From Closterium sp. Naga37s-1 (taxonomy: Eukaryota; Streptophyta; Zygnematophyceae; Desmidiales; Closteriaceae), in NCBI GenBank assembly GCA_947471745.1, contig CANJKZ010000139.1, positions 186,001 through 250,000 of the forward strand: DNA of 64,000 bases, written 5' to 3'. Below the pieces are notes generated by a model. That model was not told the origin of the DNA. It searched no databases and worked only from the letters and a program-made list of their open reading frames with translations. Position numbers and translations under genes: made by a program. This document shows positions 24,083-34,900 of this stretch, in pieces (the first letter of the stretch is position 1; every line of letters begins with the position of its first letter).

Positions 24083-26068
24083 TCAAGAAGTGAGCAAGTG
24101 AGGCCAAGTAGACACAAGGCCTAGAACAGTACAGAAACGCTGATGATCACAAGGCTGAAGTGCCTTGGTGAAGATATCAGCAGTGTTGGCCTGAGAGGCC
24201 ACGTAAACAAGACGAAACTGACCACGCTGCTGCAACTCTCGAGCAAGGAAGTAGCGCAGAGCGATGTGCTTCGTTATGTGCTCTAGTCTGTGCTCCTGAC
24301 ACAAGGCAATCATGGCCTTGTTGTTGACGTACAGAACTGGAGGAGAACGAGGCGGCTCTCCGAAGTCGGTCAGCAGGTAGGTGAGCCAGCGTAACTCCTG
24401 TGCAGCCATGGCCCCTGCGTAGATCTCAGCCTCACAACTGGAGCTGAGAACAGAAGACGAGCGGGAAGATAGCCACGAAACAGACCCGGAGCCAAGGCTG
24501 AAGATGTAACCCTGTGACGACCGCTGCGTAGCCAAGTCGTCAACCCAAGAAGCATCTGCGTGACCAGTGAGGACAACTCGAGCCCGTCCTCCAAGCACGA
24601 GCCCCATGCCCGACGTACTGCACAAGTAGCGCAACACCCTCTTAGCTGCATCCATGTGCTCCTTCCGGTGACGGCCAGGAGCGACATAGCGTGCTAGGAT
24701 GCTAAGAGGGTATGCAAGGTCAGGTCGAGTGCAGGTCATCAGGTACATGAGGCAGCCCATAAGCTCTGGATACGGGCCACTCGGCTCTACGGACTCATCC
24801 GAAGGCAGAGCTGAGAGCGAGTGGCCAGTAGGCAGAGGAGTGGGCTGAGGCGAGGAGTACGTGAAGCGGAAGCGCTGAAGGACCTGCTGCACCATGTGTG
24901 ACTGAGTCAAGGTGATGGTGCGCTGTGCTCTGTCCCGGGTGATCCGCAAGCCAAGATAGCTTGTCAGCTCACCCAGGTCTGTGCACGTGTGTCTCTTCTG
25001 CAGCTCTGACTTTACGTGGGCCAGTCCAGCAGTGTCAGCAGTGGCAAAGACCAAGTCGTCGACGTACACGAGGATGTAGAACGGCGGCAGCGAAGTGTCG
25101 GTGCGTAGAAACAGCGACGGGTCAGCAGTCAAAGGAAAAAACCCAAGAGCCGCAAGCGTCGTCCTCAGTGTGTCGTGCCACTCGCGAGGCGCATGGCGGA
25201 GACCGTAGACTGGCCGCCGGAGGCTCCACTGGGTACCTGCAGGAAATGACCCAGTGAAGCCAGGTGGGCGGCGTTGCCAGATCTCCTCGTGCAGGCTGCC
25301 CTGTAGGAAAGCAGTGCTGAAGTCAAGAGAGTGAAGCTCATAGTCACGCTGAGCGGCGACGTGCAGCAGAACCCGAAGAGTGGTCATCTTCGGGGTATGG
25401 GAGAAGGTCTGGAAGAAGTCAACTCCCTGTCGCTGACTGAATCATCGTGCAACGTAACGCGCCTTGAAGACAGGCGGAAAACCCGGCGGCCGCTTCACCC
25501 TGAAAATCCACATGCCACTGACGATGTTCGCCCCAGGTGGGGGAACCTCGTCGACGTAAGTGCCTGTGGACTTCCAGGATGCCATCTCTGCGTCCATGGC
25601 TGTCTGCCACTGAGAGGAGTAGGGACCCTCTATCGCCTCTGCGTAAGAGCGTAGGGTCGGGATGTCTGGTGCATCCGGGTCTCCCTCAGGTGCAATCAGC
25701 ATGGACACAAGATGAGGTACAGCAGCTGCAAAACACTCAAAGTCCTCCTGCCTGTCTTCAAGGACGTCTGTGCCAAGAGCACACTCACCTCCGACGGACA
25801 GAGGACAGACAGACTCAGACTCAGCAACAAGACTAGCGGCGTAGTCTAGACGACAGGCGGCAGCAAAGTCAACAAGCTCAGCAACTAAGGCAGACGCAGC
25901 AGTGGACTCAAACGAAGGGTCAGTAACAGCAGTAGCTAGAAGACGTGTGACAGTAGGACTGGAAGCACGAGCAAGGTCTGACGGCGGGTCAGGGACGTCA
26001 GGAAGAGAGGACGCAGGAGGAGACGGCAGAGGGACACGCAGTGGAACAGAGGAAGGACGAAGTGTCAT
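24083..26068 (-). pseudogene. Copia-II reverse transcriptase and RNase H
   Basis: Continuous frame from about 26068 down to 24083 except for one TGA at 25442-25444, in the conserved VAR-x-FSQRQGVDF block. RT motifs: MDAEMASW, IFRVKRPPG, LDFSTAFLQG and YVDDLVFA. RNase H shows HADASWVDD, SSSCEAEIYAG and the C-terminal AYNTADIFTKAL-like ANTADIFTKAL. It is a different copia family from Copia-I and III, more like the RE1/TNT group with YGLRHAPREWH. The stop and upstream frameshifts make it non-autonomous. Confidence 0.9.
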
Positions 26069-26601
26069 CTGGTGCGTGCCGGGGACAGGAGGAGGACGCT
26101 GACGCGGAACAGTGCGAACAGCGCGAACAGCGATGCAGGACGAGACTCAGGCTCACGACGCTCCGCAAGACCTCCGGTCGGCCCAGTGTAAGGAGAAGGA
26201 CCAGGTAGTGGGGAGGCTGGCTGTAACTGCGAATGCGACTGGTCAGGCGGTGGACACAGTAAGGGAGGAGAAGGACCAGTAGAAAGCGGGAGACCAAGAA
26301 CCTGCTGAAGGAGTGGAACGAAGTACGGCCGCGGCCGCGCAGCGCCTCCAGAACCAGCACCGACAACACCAGTACCCCCAGCTCCAGGGTCTCCAGCTCC
26401 AACGCCTGCAGTACCACCAGCTCCAGCACCTCCAGCAGCTCCAGCTCCAGCAGCACCTCCAGCTCCGGCAGCTCCAGTGCCTCCTGCTCCAACTCCTGCA
26501 GCACCACTAGCTCCAGCAGCTCTAGTACCTCCAGTACGAGCACCTCCGGGACCAGCGGCTCCAGCACCTCCAGCAGCTCCAGCACCAGCAGTACCTCCAG
26601 C

Positions 26602-27975
26602 TCAAGTAGCAGCTCCAGCAGCTCCAGCTCCAGCAGCACCTCCAGCTCCAGCAGCTCCAGTACCTCCAGTACGAGCACCTCCGGGACCAGCGGCTCCAGC
26701 ACCTCCAGTAGCTCCAGCTCCAGCAGTACCTCCAGCTCCAGCAGCTCCAGTACCTCCAGCTCCTGGGCCTCCAGCGGTAGGCCCCCCTGCTCCAGCAGCA
26801 CGGCTCCAGCGCCGAGCAAACCACTCGCGCAGCTGCGGTGGAGAGAGTGGCTCCCGCCGTGACAAGACACCAGTAGGACCTCCAGAAGACAAAGTACCTC
26901 CAGGCCCAGCATGCTCAGGCTCAGCACCCCTAGGCTCAGCACCCCCAGACTCAGCACCCCCAGGCTCAGCACCCCCAGGCTCAGCACCCCCAGGCTCCGC
27001 ACGCTCAGGCTCAGCACCCCCAGGCTCCGCACCCTCAGACTCAGCAACCCCAGGCTCAGCATCCCCAGGCTCCGCACGCTCAGGCTCAGCACCTCCAGGC
27101 TCCGCACGCTCAGGCTCAGCACCCCCAGGCCCCGCACCCGCAGGCTCAGCACCCCTAGTAGCACCAGAGTCGATAGCTACCTCGACAGGCTCGACCGGGT
27201 CTACCTGGGACACACCTGAGGGAGCAGGACCCTGAGGGGGGAGGGGGTCTACCGGAGGAGGACCTGGTGCGAGGAAGAGCGGCGGGGGGGGAAGAGGGGC
27301 AGTGCGGTAGGGGAAGAGACGGTAAAAGGGAACCGACTCGTCAAACGTGACGTCCAGGGAGGGCAGGACACGGCGCGAGGTGGGGTGGTAAAACTGCCAG
27401 CCAGGCGCGTCAGGGACAAAGCCAAGGAAGACGCAGGGAATGGCGCGGGCGGAGAGCTTGTCCGCGGACGTATCGCGGACAAAGGCACGAGAGCCCCGGA
27501 CCCGGAACACCGACGCATCGCCAACCTCACCCGTCCAACAAAGTGTCGGCGAGGTCTCCGGCAAGGAGACACGGGGCCAGAGGTTGAGCTGATGCGCAGC
27601 GTATCGGACCGCAAACGGCCACAGAAAATGGGGGGCAGCCGCATGGATCATGGAGGTACGAGCGACCTCCATGACTAAGCCAATGCGGTGCTCAGCAATC
27701 CCATTCTGTTGCGGAGAGGCCGGAAGCGTGAACGTCTGGTGAATGCCCTCCCCACGACAAAAGTCCCGCAGAAGGTCGGAGGCAAACTCACCACCTCTGT
27801 CAGAGTGCAGACGCAGGACGAGAAGGTCCGTCTCGAACCGCTCGCGGAGCTGGAGACGAACAGCGCGCATCCAAGGGATCAAAACATCAGAGACCTCACC
27901 CTTGGTGCGCAAGGGGAAGACCGTGGTGTAACGCGTGTAGTCGTCAACAACCAGCAGATTACCGCTCGCGGCCCT
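26602..27975 (-). pseudogene. Copia-II integrase and low-complexity linker
   Basis: Integrase core with HMDVWGP (in the adjacent frame), LHSDRGGEFAS and SPQQNGIAE gives the DDE set; then AIPCVFLGF and YHPTSRRVLPS. A two-base loss near 27962 separates it from the upstream gag-protease frame. Downstream is a long GAEPGGAEPERAEP repeat (26900-27180) and a GAGA/GTGA-rich segment (26340-26800) ending in TGA at 26602, with another frame change before the RT. Large ORFs on the opposite strand here are shadows of these repeats. Confidence 0.85.
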
Positions 27976-29862
27976 GTCCACGGACGTGGGCTGGGCCCCA
28001 CACGTCCATGTGGAGAGTCTGCAGGGGAGCAGTCGTCGGGGGAAACTCAGAGCAGTGAGGAGCGGCGCGCTGCCGCCCCTCGACACAGGGAAGACAGGGA
28101 GGAGTAGGCGAGGGTGGGAGGGGAGGGAGAGACCTGGGAAGACCAGAGACAAGGAGACGGGAGTGCATGCCACGGAGGCGTGTCACGGAGGGGTGACCAA
28201 GGCGGTGGTGCCAAAGGAGCGTCTGGTGCGACAGAGCGTGACACGAGTAGGGGGCCGACAGCTGACCTGACGCAGACGCAAACGCAGCTACCTGAGGGGG
28301 CGCAGTAGTCAGTGTGTACAGACTCGACCCAAGCCGACGGGTGAACGTGGCCAGGTGCCTCCCAGTCCGGGAGCACGTACAGATCGCCACACGCTGTCCT
28401 CTAGGGGTGAAGGTATCAACCGACTGATCCTGAAGGACGGCGGTGCTCACCAAGTTCGTAGAGAACGAGGGGAGGTGGAGACCTGACAGTGAGCCAGACG
28501 GAACCGCCGGACAAGGCAGAACAGTGGAGGAACGTGCACGGACTGGGCCCCCAGAGGGGTCAGCCAGAGAGACAGCAACAGGTGCAGAGAGCGGTGTGAC
28601 CGTAGTACTGTCGCGAAAGAAACAAGCGGAAGCACCTGAGTCAAGTGTGAAGGTGTGCAGGGCCGCAGCAGACTCAGTACCAGAGAGAGCAGACTCACCA
28701 GCACCTAGAGCAGCAGACTCACTAGCACCTAGAGAAACAGCCTCTATACCTGGGTCTGGCGGCATACACAGGTAACAGTCACCCTCAGCACTAACTGTCA
28801 ATGCATTCATGGCAGAAAGGATAGCATCATAATCAAGAGCAAACATGTCTACACCCTGCTGAAGCAGGTCTGCCCAGCGGGGGAGCTCAGCCGCGTCGGG
28901 AAACTCTGTGCGGAAGGCGTCGGTAAGACGAGAGAAGCAGCGGTGCTGGGTGTGGAACTTGCCGCATGTCTAACCAGTGCGGTCACCTGTGCGAATGACA
29001 TACGGGCAGCGACCACTACCCCCAGCCGCCCCATGCTGAGCAAACCACTCACGTAGCTCCTGGGGCGAAAGCTGATACTGCTGCTGCTGCCTCTGACCAC
29101 CGCCAAGGCCTCCCCTCTGACTGGTACAACCCCGGCCGCCACCACTGCCACCGCCTCCACTCCCACTGCCGCCACCACTGCCGCCCCCAGTACCCCCACT
29201 GCTGCCACCGCCGCCGCCACCTACACCTCCACCCCCACCACCACTCCTTCCGCCACCGCCGCCCCCTCCACCGCCTCCACCGCCCCCACCACCGCCTCCA
29301 CCTCTGCCGCCCCCACCGCCCCTGCCTCCTCTGCCCTTGCCGTTGCGGCGCCTCCCACTAGGGGCAGACGCAGCTCCTACCTCCTCAGCATGAAGGTAGT
29401 CAATAGCTGCAGCAGAGGCGACTGAGGGGAGAAGGGGGGAGGGCGAACACCCCTCAAAGAAGGGAGTGCGAGGAGTGTCACGAGAAGCGCCTACAGCGAC
29501 TATGCTAGTCTCAGCTGCAAGGAGGTGCTTCTCGAGCAAGTCGACAGTGAGGGTGGTGGGGTCAAGGGCGAGAAGGAGGTCCCTGACAGCGCTAAGAGAG
29601 TCAGGGAGGCGGTTGACTATGAAGTAGAGAGTGATGTACATGGGAGGAGGGTTCTTGGTGAGAAACCCGGCGGGAAGCGCAGCACGGTAGCGAGTGTCAC
29701 TAGTGCGAAGGTGAGTGACTAGGTCGACTACTGTGGCAAAGGCGGACAACTCTGGGAACAGGTAGGGCAGGAGAAGGCGGCCTAGAGCAGCAGTGGCCGG
29801 CGAGGAGTAACGAGCAACTACAGCGTCGTACAGTGCTTTCGCAGTCTTGTGCTGTCCGGAGT
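27959..29862 (-). pseudogene. Copia-II gag (5' truncated), zinc knuckle, protease and pre-integrase
   Basis: One frame from 29862 to 27959 with a single TAG at 28970-28972. Gag core: KTAKALYDAVVARYSSP, YRAALPAGFL, VRDLLLALDP. A poly-Gly/RGG stretch follows (29100-29340), then the Cys/His cluster around CPYVIRTGDRTG-x-TCGK (x is the TAG), protease LDSGASACFF, and the HHRLGHPS ... CLPCVEG zinc module. The gag N-terminus and 5' LTR are missing: copia homology ends at about 29862, where the tail of a non-LTR element begins. Confidence 0.87.
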
Positions 29863-30009
29863 GCTAGGTGTTCGGTGTGCTTCATCTGGACGGGCATGCT
29901 CTGTTTTTGCTTGTTAGCTCTGGTTTCCTGGTTACTTCCATGTTTAGTCTCGCTAGTTACCACCACTTGCCATGCTTGTACCTTTGTGATCCATATCAAT
30001 ACATGACTG

Positions 30010-30012
<3 letters not shown>
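29863..30012 (+). mobile_element. 3' tail of a non-LTR retrotransposon (L-0) truncating Copia-II
   Basis: Non-coding 150 bp ending TGTACC...ATATCAATACATGACTGCTTGA directly before (GA)n. The same terminal pattern ends L-A (35353), L-B (59488) and L-C (60415). It begins where Copia-II gag stops, so it is a severely 5'-truncated insertion. Confidence 0.75.

Positions 30013-30074
<62 letters not shown>
30013..30074. repeat. (GA)31 joining L-0 to L-A
   Basis: Perfect GA run between the 3' end of L-0 and the 5' end of L-A. Confidence 0.97.
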
Positions 30075-30077
<3 letters not shown>

Positions 30078-30345
30078 AGCCTCTCCCCTTCTGCCTTTGC
30101 ACTCACCCTTTTGCCCTCTCCCATGAGTACTTAAAGGCTCTCGTGGCTTCTTCATCCTTAGTATTCAGTTCATTCTGAAAATTTTTCGTTCGATCGTTCG
30201 AGAGAGCGAGAGAGAGGATTAGCCTCTCCCCTTCTGCCTTTGCACTCACCCTTCTGCCCTCTCCCATGAGTACTTAAAGGCTCTCGTGGCTTCTTCATCC
30301 TTAGTATTCAGTTCATTCTGAAAAATTTTCGCGCTTCGCGCCGGT
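30075..30345 (+). promoter_or_regulatory. Tandem 5' promoter-like units of L-A
   Basis: Unit 1 (30075-30217) and unit 2 (30218-about 30340) are near-identical: ATTAGCCTCTCCCCTTCTGC at the start, then CCCATGAGTACTTAAAGG, about 30 bp on CTTAGTATTCAGTTCATTCT. Unit 1 ends TTCGTTCGATCGTTCGAGAGAGCGAG, then unit 2 begins (last string described in parts: TTCGTTCGATCG, TTCGAGAGAGCG). TACTTAAAGG is a plausible TATA-like element. Equivalent paired units start L-D (60479, 60723) and occur alone at 39114-39290. Confidence 0.6.
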
Positions 30346-30457
30346 GCTTGCGTGTGCGGCCTTCGGCCGCGCGCTCGGGATGACAAGGGGGAACAACAAG
30401 CAGTAGTTTAGGCATCAGACACAAGCAAGGCAAGCATCGACACCTAGCAACACGATA

Positions 30458-31990
30458 ATGGAACGGGTCTACACGCGCAAGGGGGGAGCACCTACATGCG
30501 GTCCGCGTCTACCGCAGCGAGCATTCCGCTCGTGTTCAACCACAACTGGCGGACCACTAACACGGTGGCGCCTACAACGTGAACGGGAGTACCAGGACCT
30601 GCTACAAGCGTCCTCAGAGCCAGGGCCGAGTCAGCCAGCTGGCTGGCCGCGGCTGCTCCCGGCGAGGGCTCTACCTGCAGTGGCGTTACGAGCGCGAATA
30701 GCGCTGACGCCGCCGCATGACAATCAGCTCGCGGTTTCTGAGAGAACCTGCTCGGAGGGCTCACCGGCATGGAGTCATATGACTCCTGGAGAATCTGCTC
30801 AAGGCTCTGCAGGGACGCCGCCAGCGACCATAGGCGGGCCAGGGTCGCCGTGGGAATTCTCTTCATCGGCGGAAGCAACGCGGACGAGCGGGCACGGTGA
30901 GACGACACGGCGAGATCACGCGGAGCAGGAAGAGGACGCGGCGGTTCATACTGAGCCCACGGCAGCCCGCCACCAGCGCCTACGAAGCCCATTCCCGCAG
31001 GCAGCGGCCGATCTGAGCGCGCCGGGGATCCGAATGGATTGTGAGGCAGGAGCGCGGAGAGAGGGACGACGGGAGCAGCGCGAGGAGCTGGGGGTGACGC
31101 CGACCCCGCACGTGAGCAAAGAAGCTCCTTCTCCACGTCATCAAGCCTATCCAGAAGACGGCGCTCCATTGCGGACGGCGCTGGACGCGCTTTTCCCCCG
31201 CGACCATAACCTCCCCGCCGCCCGCGACGCCCCCGACCACTTGCGTCCGAACGCACAGGCGACTGCTGGCGAGACGAGCCCAGCTGACGCTGGCGTTCAG
31301 GGGAACGGACCACGCGACGAGGAGAGTCGAGCCGTGGACGCTTCGAGGGACGTGGCGAACGCGGAGGCGATCGAGGACGGGACGACTGGCGTACGGGCGA
31401 ACGGTGACGAGAATGAGGGCGAGCGGGCGAACGATGGCGGTGTGACCTGCGATCACGCGAACGACTCCGTGACGCCACGCGACGAGGCGAACGCGGCGAC
31501 CGCGGGCCAGCGTGAAGACCTTCCCTGCGGCTCTCCCACCTATCGCCGCGAATCACAGATGAACGTCGGCGAGGGGAATGCTCCTGGTGCGCCACACCCA
31601 CTCCGCCGTAGCGCTCGGCGGACGCCGCGTGAGCAGGCTCCGGCTGAGGCAGGGACCGGCCCCCGCGCGAGGTCAGAGCGCGCTGCTGATCTTCGAAACG
31701 ACGGCGGATCCGATCCGCAGACGCCGGCGGCGCGACAGGCAGGCTCGCGGCAGGGCGCGCAGGAGGAAGCGGGCGGGGAGCTGGATCGCTCTCCGCGGTT
31801 CGCCCCAAGGCAGGAGCTTCAAGGGAACTCATCGGTACGTCGGGCGGACACTCAGCGGCCGACAAGTCGGCGGAAGAACAGTAGGCCGCGGAAGGAGAGC
31901 TGCGGGACGCGGGGGGAGAGCACGCGTGGGTGGACCGGAAAACGTGTACCAGCAGGCGGGGAGGCGGGCTTTAAACGAGATGAGCGGTGA
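30458..31990 (+). CDS. L-A sense ORF1-position reading frame (low complexity)
   Basis: Open frame of 510 codons from ATG 30458 to TGA at 31990, overlapping the RT frame. Composition is Ala/Arg/Glu/Gly-rich with no domain I recognise. In L-D the equivalent frame runs on into the RT domain without a break, so L-A may carry a frameshift between the two. However, over the first 25 aligned codons the sense frame keeps only 6 identical residues with L-D while the antisense frame keeps 15. I therefore doubt that this frame is the selected one in its first 400 bp; the openness may reflect high GC. Confidence 0.3.
   Translation: MERVYTRKGGAPTCGPRLPQRAFRSCSTTTGGPLTRWRLQREREYQDLLQASSEPGPSQPAGWPRLLPARALPAVALRARIALTPPHDNQLAVSERTCSEGSPAWSHMTPGESAQGSAGTPPATIGGPGSPWEFSSSAEATRTSGHGETTRRDHAEQEEDAAVHTEPTAARHQRLRSPFPQAAADLSAPGIRMDCEAGARREGRREQREELGVTPTPHVSKEAPSPRHQAYPEDGAPLRTALDALFPRDHNLPAARDAPDHLRPNAQATAGETSPADAGVQGNGPRDEESRAVDASRDVANAEAIEDGTTGVRANGDENEGERANDGGVTCDHANDSVTPRDEANAATAGQREDLPCGSPTYRRESQMNVGEGNAPGAPHPLRRSARRTPREQAPAEAGTGPRARSERAADLRNDGGSDPQTPAARQAGSRQGAQEEAGGELDRSPRFAPRQELQGNSSVRRADTQRPTSRRKNSRPRKESCGTRGESTRGWTGKRVPAGGEAGFKRDER
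30492..31832 (-). CDS. Antisense ORF of L-A, conserved C-terminal domain with SR/RGG region
   Basis: Opposite strand to the RT, ATG at 31832, stop TAG at 30492. It is open without stop for 446 codons. It encodes a Pro/Ala-rich start, an Arg/Ser-rich stretch (SRSRDRRSHRHRSP, RSPPRSPRPSKRPR), a RGG-like box GRRGRRGGYGRGG, an acidic helix, and a helical C-terminal domain (complement of about 30492-30870) ending LAAVDADRM. The L-D antisense ORF has the same order and ends LAALEADRM, with TLVVR, LW and AADCH/DDC-type anchors in register. Between the two copies, codons that keep the same residue differ mainly at antisense third positions. RS and RGG tracts are typical of RNA binding, so a Gag/ORF1-like role is my inference. 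Its start lies 148 bp from the RT ATG, head to head. Confidence 0.5.
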   Translation of the reverse strand: MSSLEAPALGRTAESDPAPRPLPPARPAASLPVAPPASADRIRRRFEDQQRALTSRGGRSLPQPEPAHAASAERYGGVGVAHQEHSPRRRSSVIRGDRWESRREGLHAGPRSPRSPRRVASRSRSRDRRSHRHRSPARPHSRHRSPVRQSSRPRSPPRSPRPSKRPRLDSPRRVVRSPERQRQLGSSRQQSPVRSDASGRGRRGRRGGYGRGGKARPAPSAMERRLLDRLDDVEKELLCSRAGSASPPAPRAAPVVPLSALLPHNPFGSPARSDRPLPAGMGFVGAGGGLPWAQYEPPRPLPAPRDLAVSSHRARSSALLPPMKRIPTATLARLWSLAASLQSLEQILQESYDSMPVSPPSRFSQKPRADCHAAASALFALVTPLQVEPSPGAAAASQLADSALALRTLVAGPGTPVHVVGATVLVVRQLWLNTSGMLAAVDADRM

Positions 31991-34900
31991 TAATGAAACC
32001 TCCACTTCAGACAGTAGCTTTGTAGCAGCCGAGTCCACTGACTCGACTTCCAGCTCTGAGTCCTTGGACGACGAGCAGCTTCAGACTCCTGCTCGAGCGG
32101 GCAGAGCAGCAGCAGCATCTCACATGGCGGGGGGAGCTGCAGCAGTGAGATCCATTAGGAGGGGTCCCCCAACACCAACCCGAGCCGCATCAGGCAACAT
32201 TGTGACTGCACCAATCCCAACCACGAATTCCCACATTCAGACCCCTAGCCGGGCCGGACATCAATCTGCACCTGGCGGTAAACCCGTCCCAACCCAAGCC
32301 CCAGAGGAGAAATCCCCAGAATCACTCGCCAAGGAGGACACGCTATTCGCCAGCGTGTCAACCTGGGATCTGACGAAATTGCATGACTCTCGCCACGCAC
32401 CTCTTTCCCGTCACCTCCCACCAGACCCACGCAAACTTTTCGCCACAGCTCTGTTGGTTCTGCTGCTGCGCTTGGCGAAATATCCAGACTCACCTTCTGC
32501 ATGGACGGTCGTCCTGTTTCTTGCTCGATTAACACTTCGCCAGCTGTCACCTAGGCGTCCAGACTGGAAGGCTGTCAGTGCCCGCCTTCGTCAGTTTCTG
32601 TCTGGAGAATGGGACAAATTATACACTGAAACAGTGGGTTCACTGTCGTGGCCCCAACCACCCAGACACCAGCCCGATGACATTGGTGTCATCGCTAGGG
32701 CAGAGGGGTTGGCACGACGTGGCAGCCTACGACGCGCCGTGATGGCACTTGAAGCCACGCCAGTCAGCACCCCCTCTCCAACTGTGCTGGAGGCCCTGCG
32801 CGCCAAGCACCCACCTGCGCCCGCCTCCCCACCTGACTGGAACTTTCCAGAACCTGACCCTCACCTATCGGCACCGTTTGCTGTCTTCTCCAAGGTGCTG
32901 GGAAGCTGCGAGATGGGGGTGGGAGCGGGCCCCTCAGGAACAACTTTCGAACACTTACGCGATGCAGCGCTGATCAACCACTCCGTTGGGAAACACCTGC
33001 ACGCGCTAGTCAACACGATATTAACAGGAAAATTACCTCCTGCGGTGGCTGAGCTCCTCACCGCCTCAAGATTGATTGCCCTGAGCAAGCCCGATGGGGG
33101 GACGCGACCAATTGCCATCGGCGAGAGCATAACACGCCTGGCAGCTAAGACGGCGCTTACTTTGACTGCAGGGGCCGCTCGTGTATTCTTCCTACCGCAC
33201 CAGTTCGGCGTGGCAGTCCCTGGCGGGGCGGAGGCGATTATCCACATCACACGCACGTACCTCACGGTGAACACAGGAGCTTTGGTCCTACAGGCTGATC
33301 TGGCGAACGCATTTAACAGCGTTAACCGCGACGCCATCATCACATCTCTTCGGGACTCCTCTCTCGCTTCACTTTTACCGTTAGTTAAACTGCTGTACGG
33401 CCTTCCTTCGGCTCTATGTCTGGACGCTGGCTTCTCACACCCACCTCTGCTGAGCGAGACCGGGGTGCGGCAGGGAGATCCCCTCGGCCCGTTGCTGTTC
33501 GCTGCCGCCATACACCCAGCGCTGACGAAAACGGCGCTCAGCTTCCCCTCCGTGGTCTGTCTAGCCTATGCGGACGACGTAACTTTTCTTGGGGATGCAG
33601 CCATGTGCGCGGCGGCATTTGAGGACTTCACAGGAAACCTCGGGGAGATCGGGCTGCGCCACAACCCAGCCAAGTGCGCGGCCTGGTCTCAGGCTGGCCA
33701 GCAGGGAGCAGCGCTTCCAGTGGGCGTACCTTTCACAGAAGATGGGGTGAAGGTGCTTGGCAGCTTCATCGGTGGCAGCGACGCAACCGCCGCGTTCCTA
33801 CGTGCCAGCCTCGACACCATGGGAGTGCCGCTGCCCTTAATCGCGCGGATGGAGCCGCAGCTGGCTTCCCTCCTGCTCTCACGGTGCATCTCACGGCGGA
33901 TCGCTTACGTCGCCCGCACCACGCCGCTTTCGGCCCTGCCAGTCGAGGAGTGGTCAGACTGGGGTAAAAAGCTGTTTGAGACGTTGCTGACTGCCTGCGG
34001 CATTCGCCACCCACGGGGGGAGGCCGAGATTTCACGTACCTGGGCGCAAGCGTCACTCCCCATCTCGCTCGGTGGTTTGGGACTCACAGACCCTTCGGTG
34101 GAGGGTCGTGTTGGGTTCCTTGCAAGCTACACGCAAGCGCAGCACCTGCTCACCTCCATTGATGAGTCGGCCGTCGGCGCCTTGGCGGAAACGCGGATCC
34201 AGATGGTGGGGCCCTTCATCAACACGTCCCCGCTCTTTGACTGGTTGGAGAGGTGTGAGGAGTCACTGCCGGACGATGGGAAGGAGCTGCTGCAGAGCGA
34301 TCGGGCTAATCCCAAGGGCGCCAAGCTGCAGCATGGGCTGGCAATCGCGGTACACGGACTGCGCTACGCGGAGCAGGTGCAGGCTACACGCATCATGCCA
34401 CTCAACCCACTAAGCGGGCACACTCAGCGCATGCTTTCACTCTCAGGGTATGGGGCAGGAGACTGGCTCAACGCGGTCCCCTTCAACTCGACACTGCGGC
34501 TTGCCCCGGCTCACTTTGCGCATGCGCTGCAGTTCCGGATGGGGTTACCTTCCTCGGCACCTGGCGCGTGTGACTGCCGCAATAAGACGGCAATCCTTGA
34601 CAGGCGCCTGTCCAACCACCTGCTGCGCTGCGACATGGGGAAGGGGCGGACCAACACGCACAATGAGTTGCGCGATGCGTGTGTACACATGGCCGCCGAC
34701 GCTGACTTCATGACTCACAGCGAAACGACTACGTTCTGCCCCGTCACTCTGAAGAAAGCCGACATTGCGATCCGGGACAAGTCCTCAGGAGCGGTGTGGA
34801 TAGGGGACGTGACCATCACGGACCCCATCAGCACACGGGATCCCAACGCGGTCAAGGGCAGGGGATGGGCGGCCAGGGAGGCGGCGGAGAAGAAGATCTC

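Noticed and set aside
25998..27235. Long ORFs rich in Pro/Ala (plus) and Leu/Val/Gly (minus) within Copia-II
   Set aside because: Shadow frames of the GAEP and GAGA linker repeats that follow the integrase in the true minus frame.
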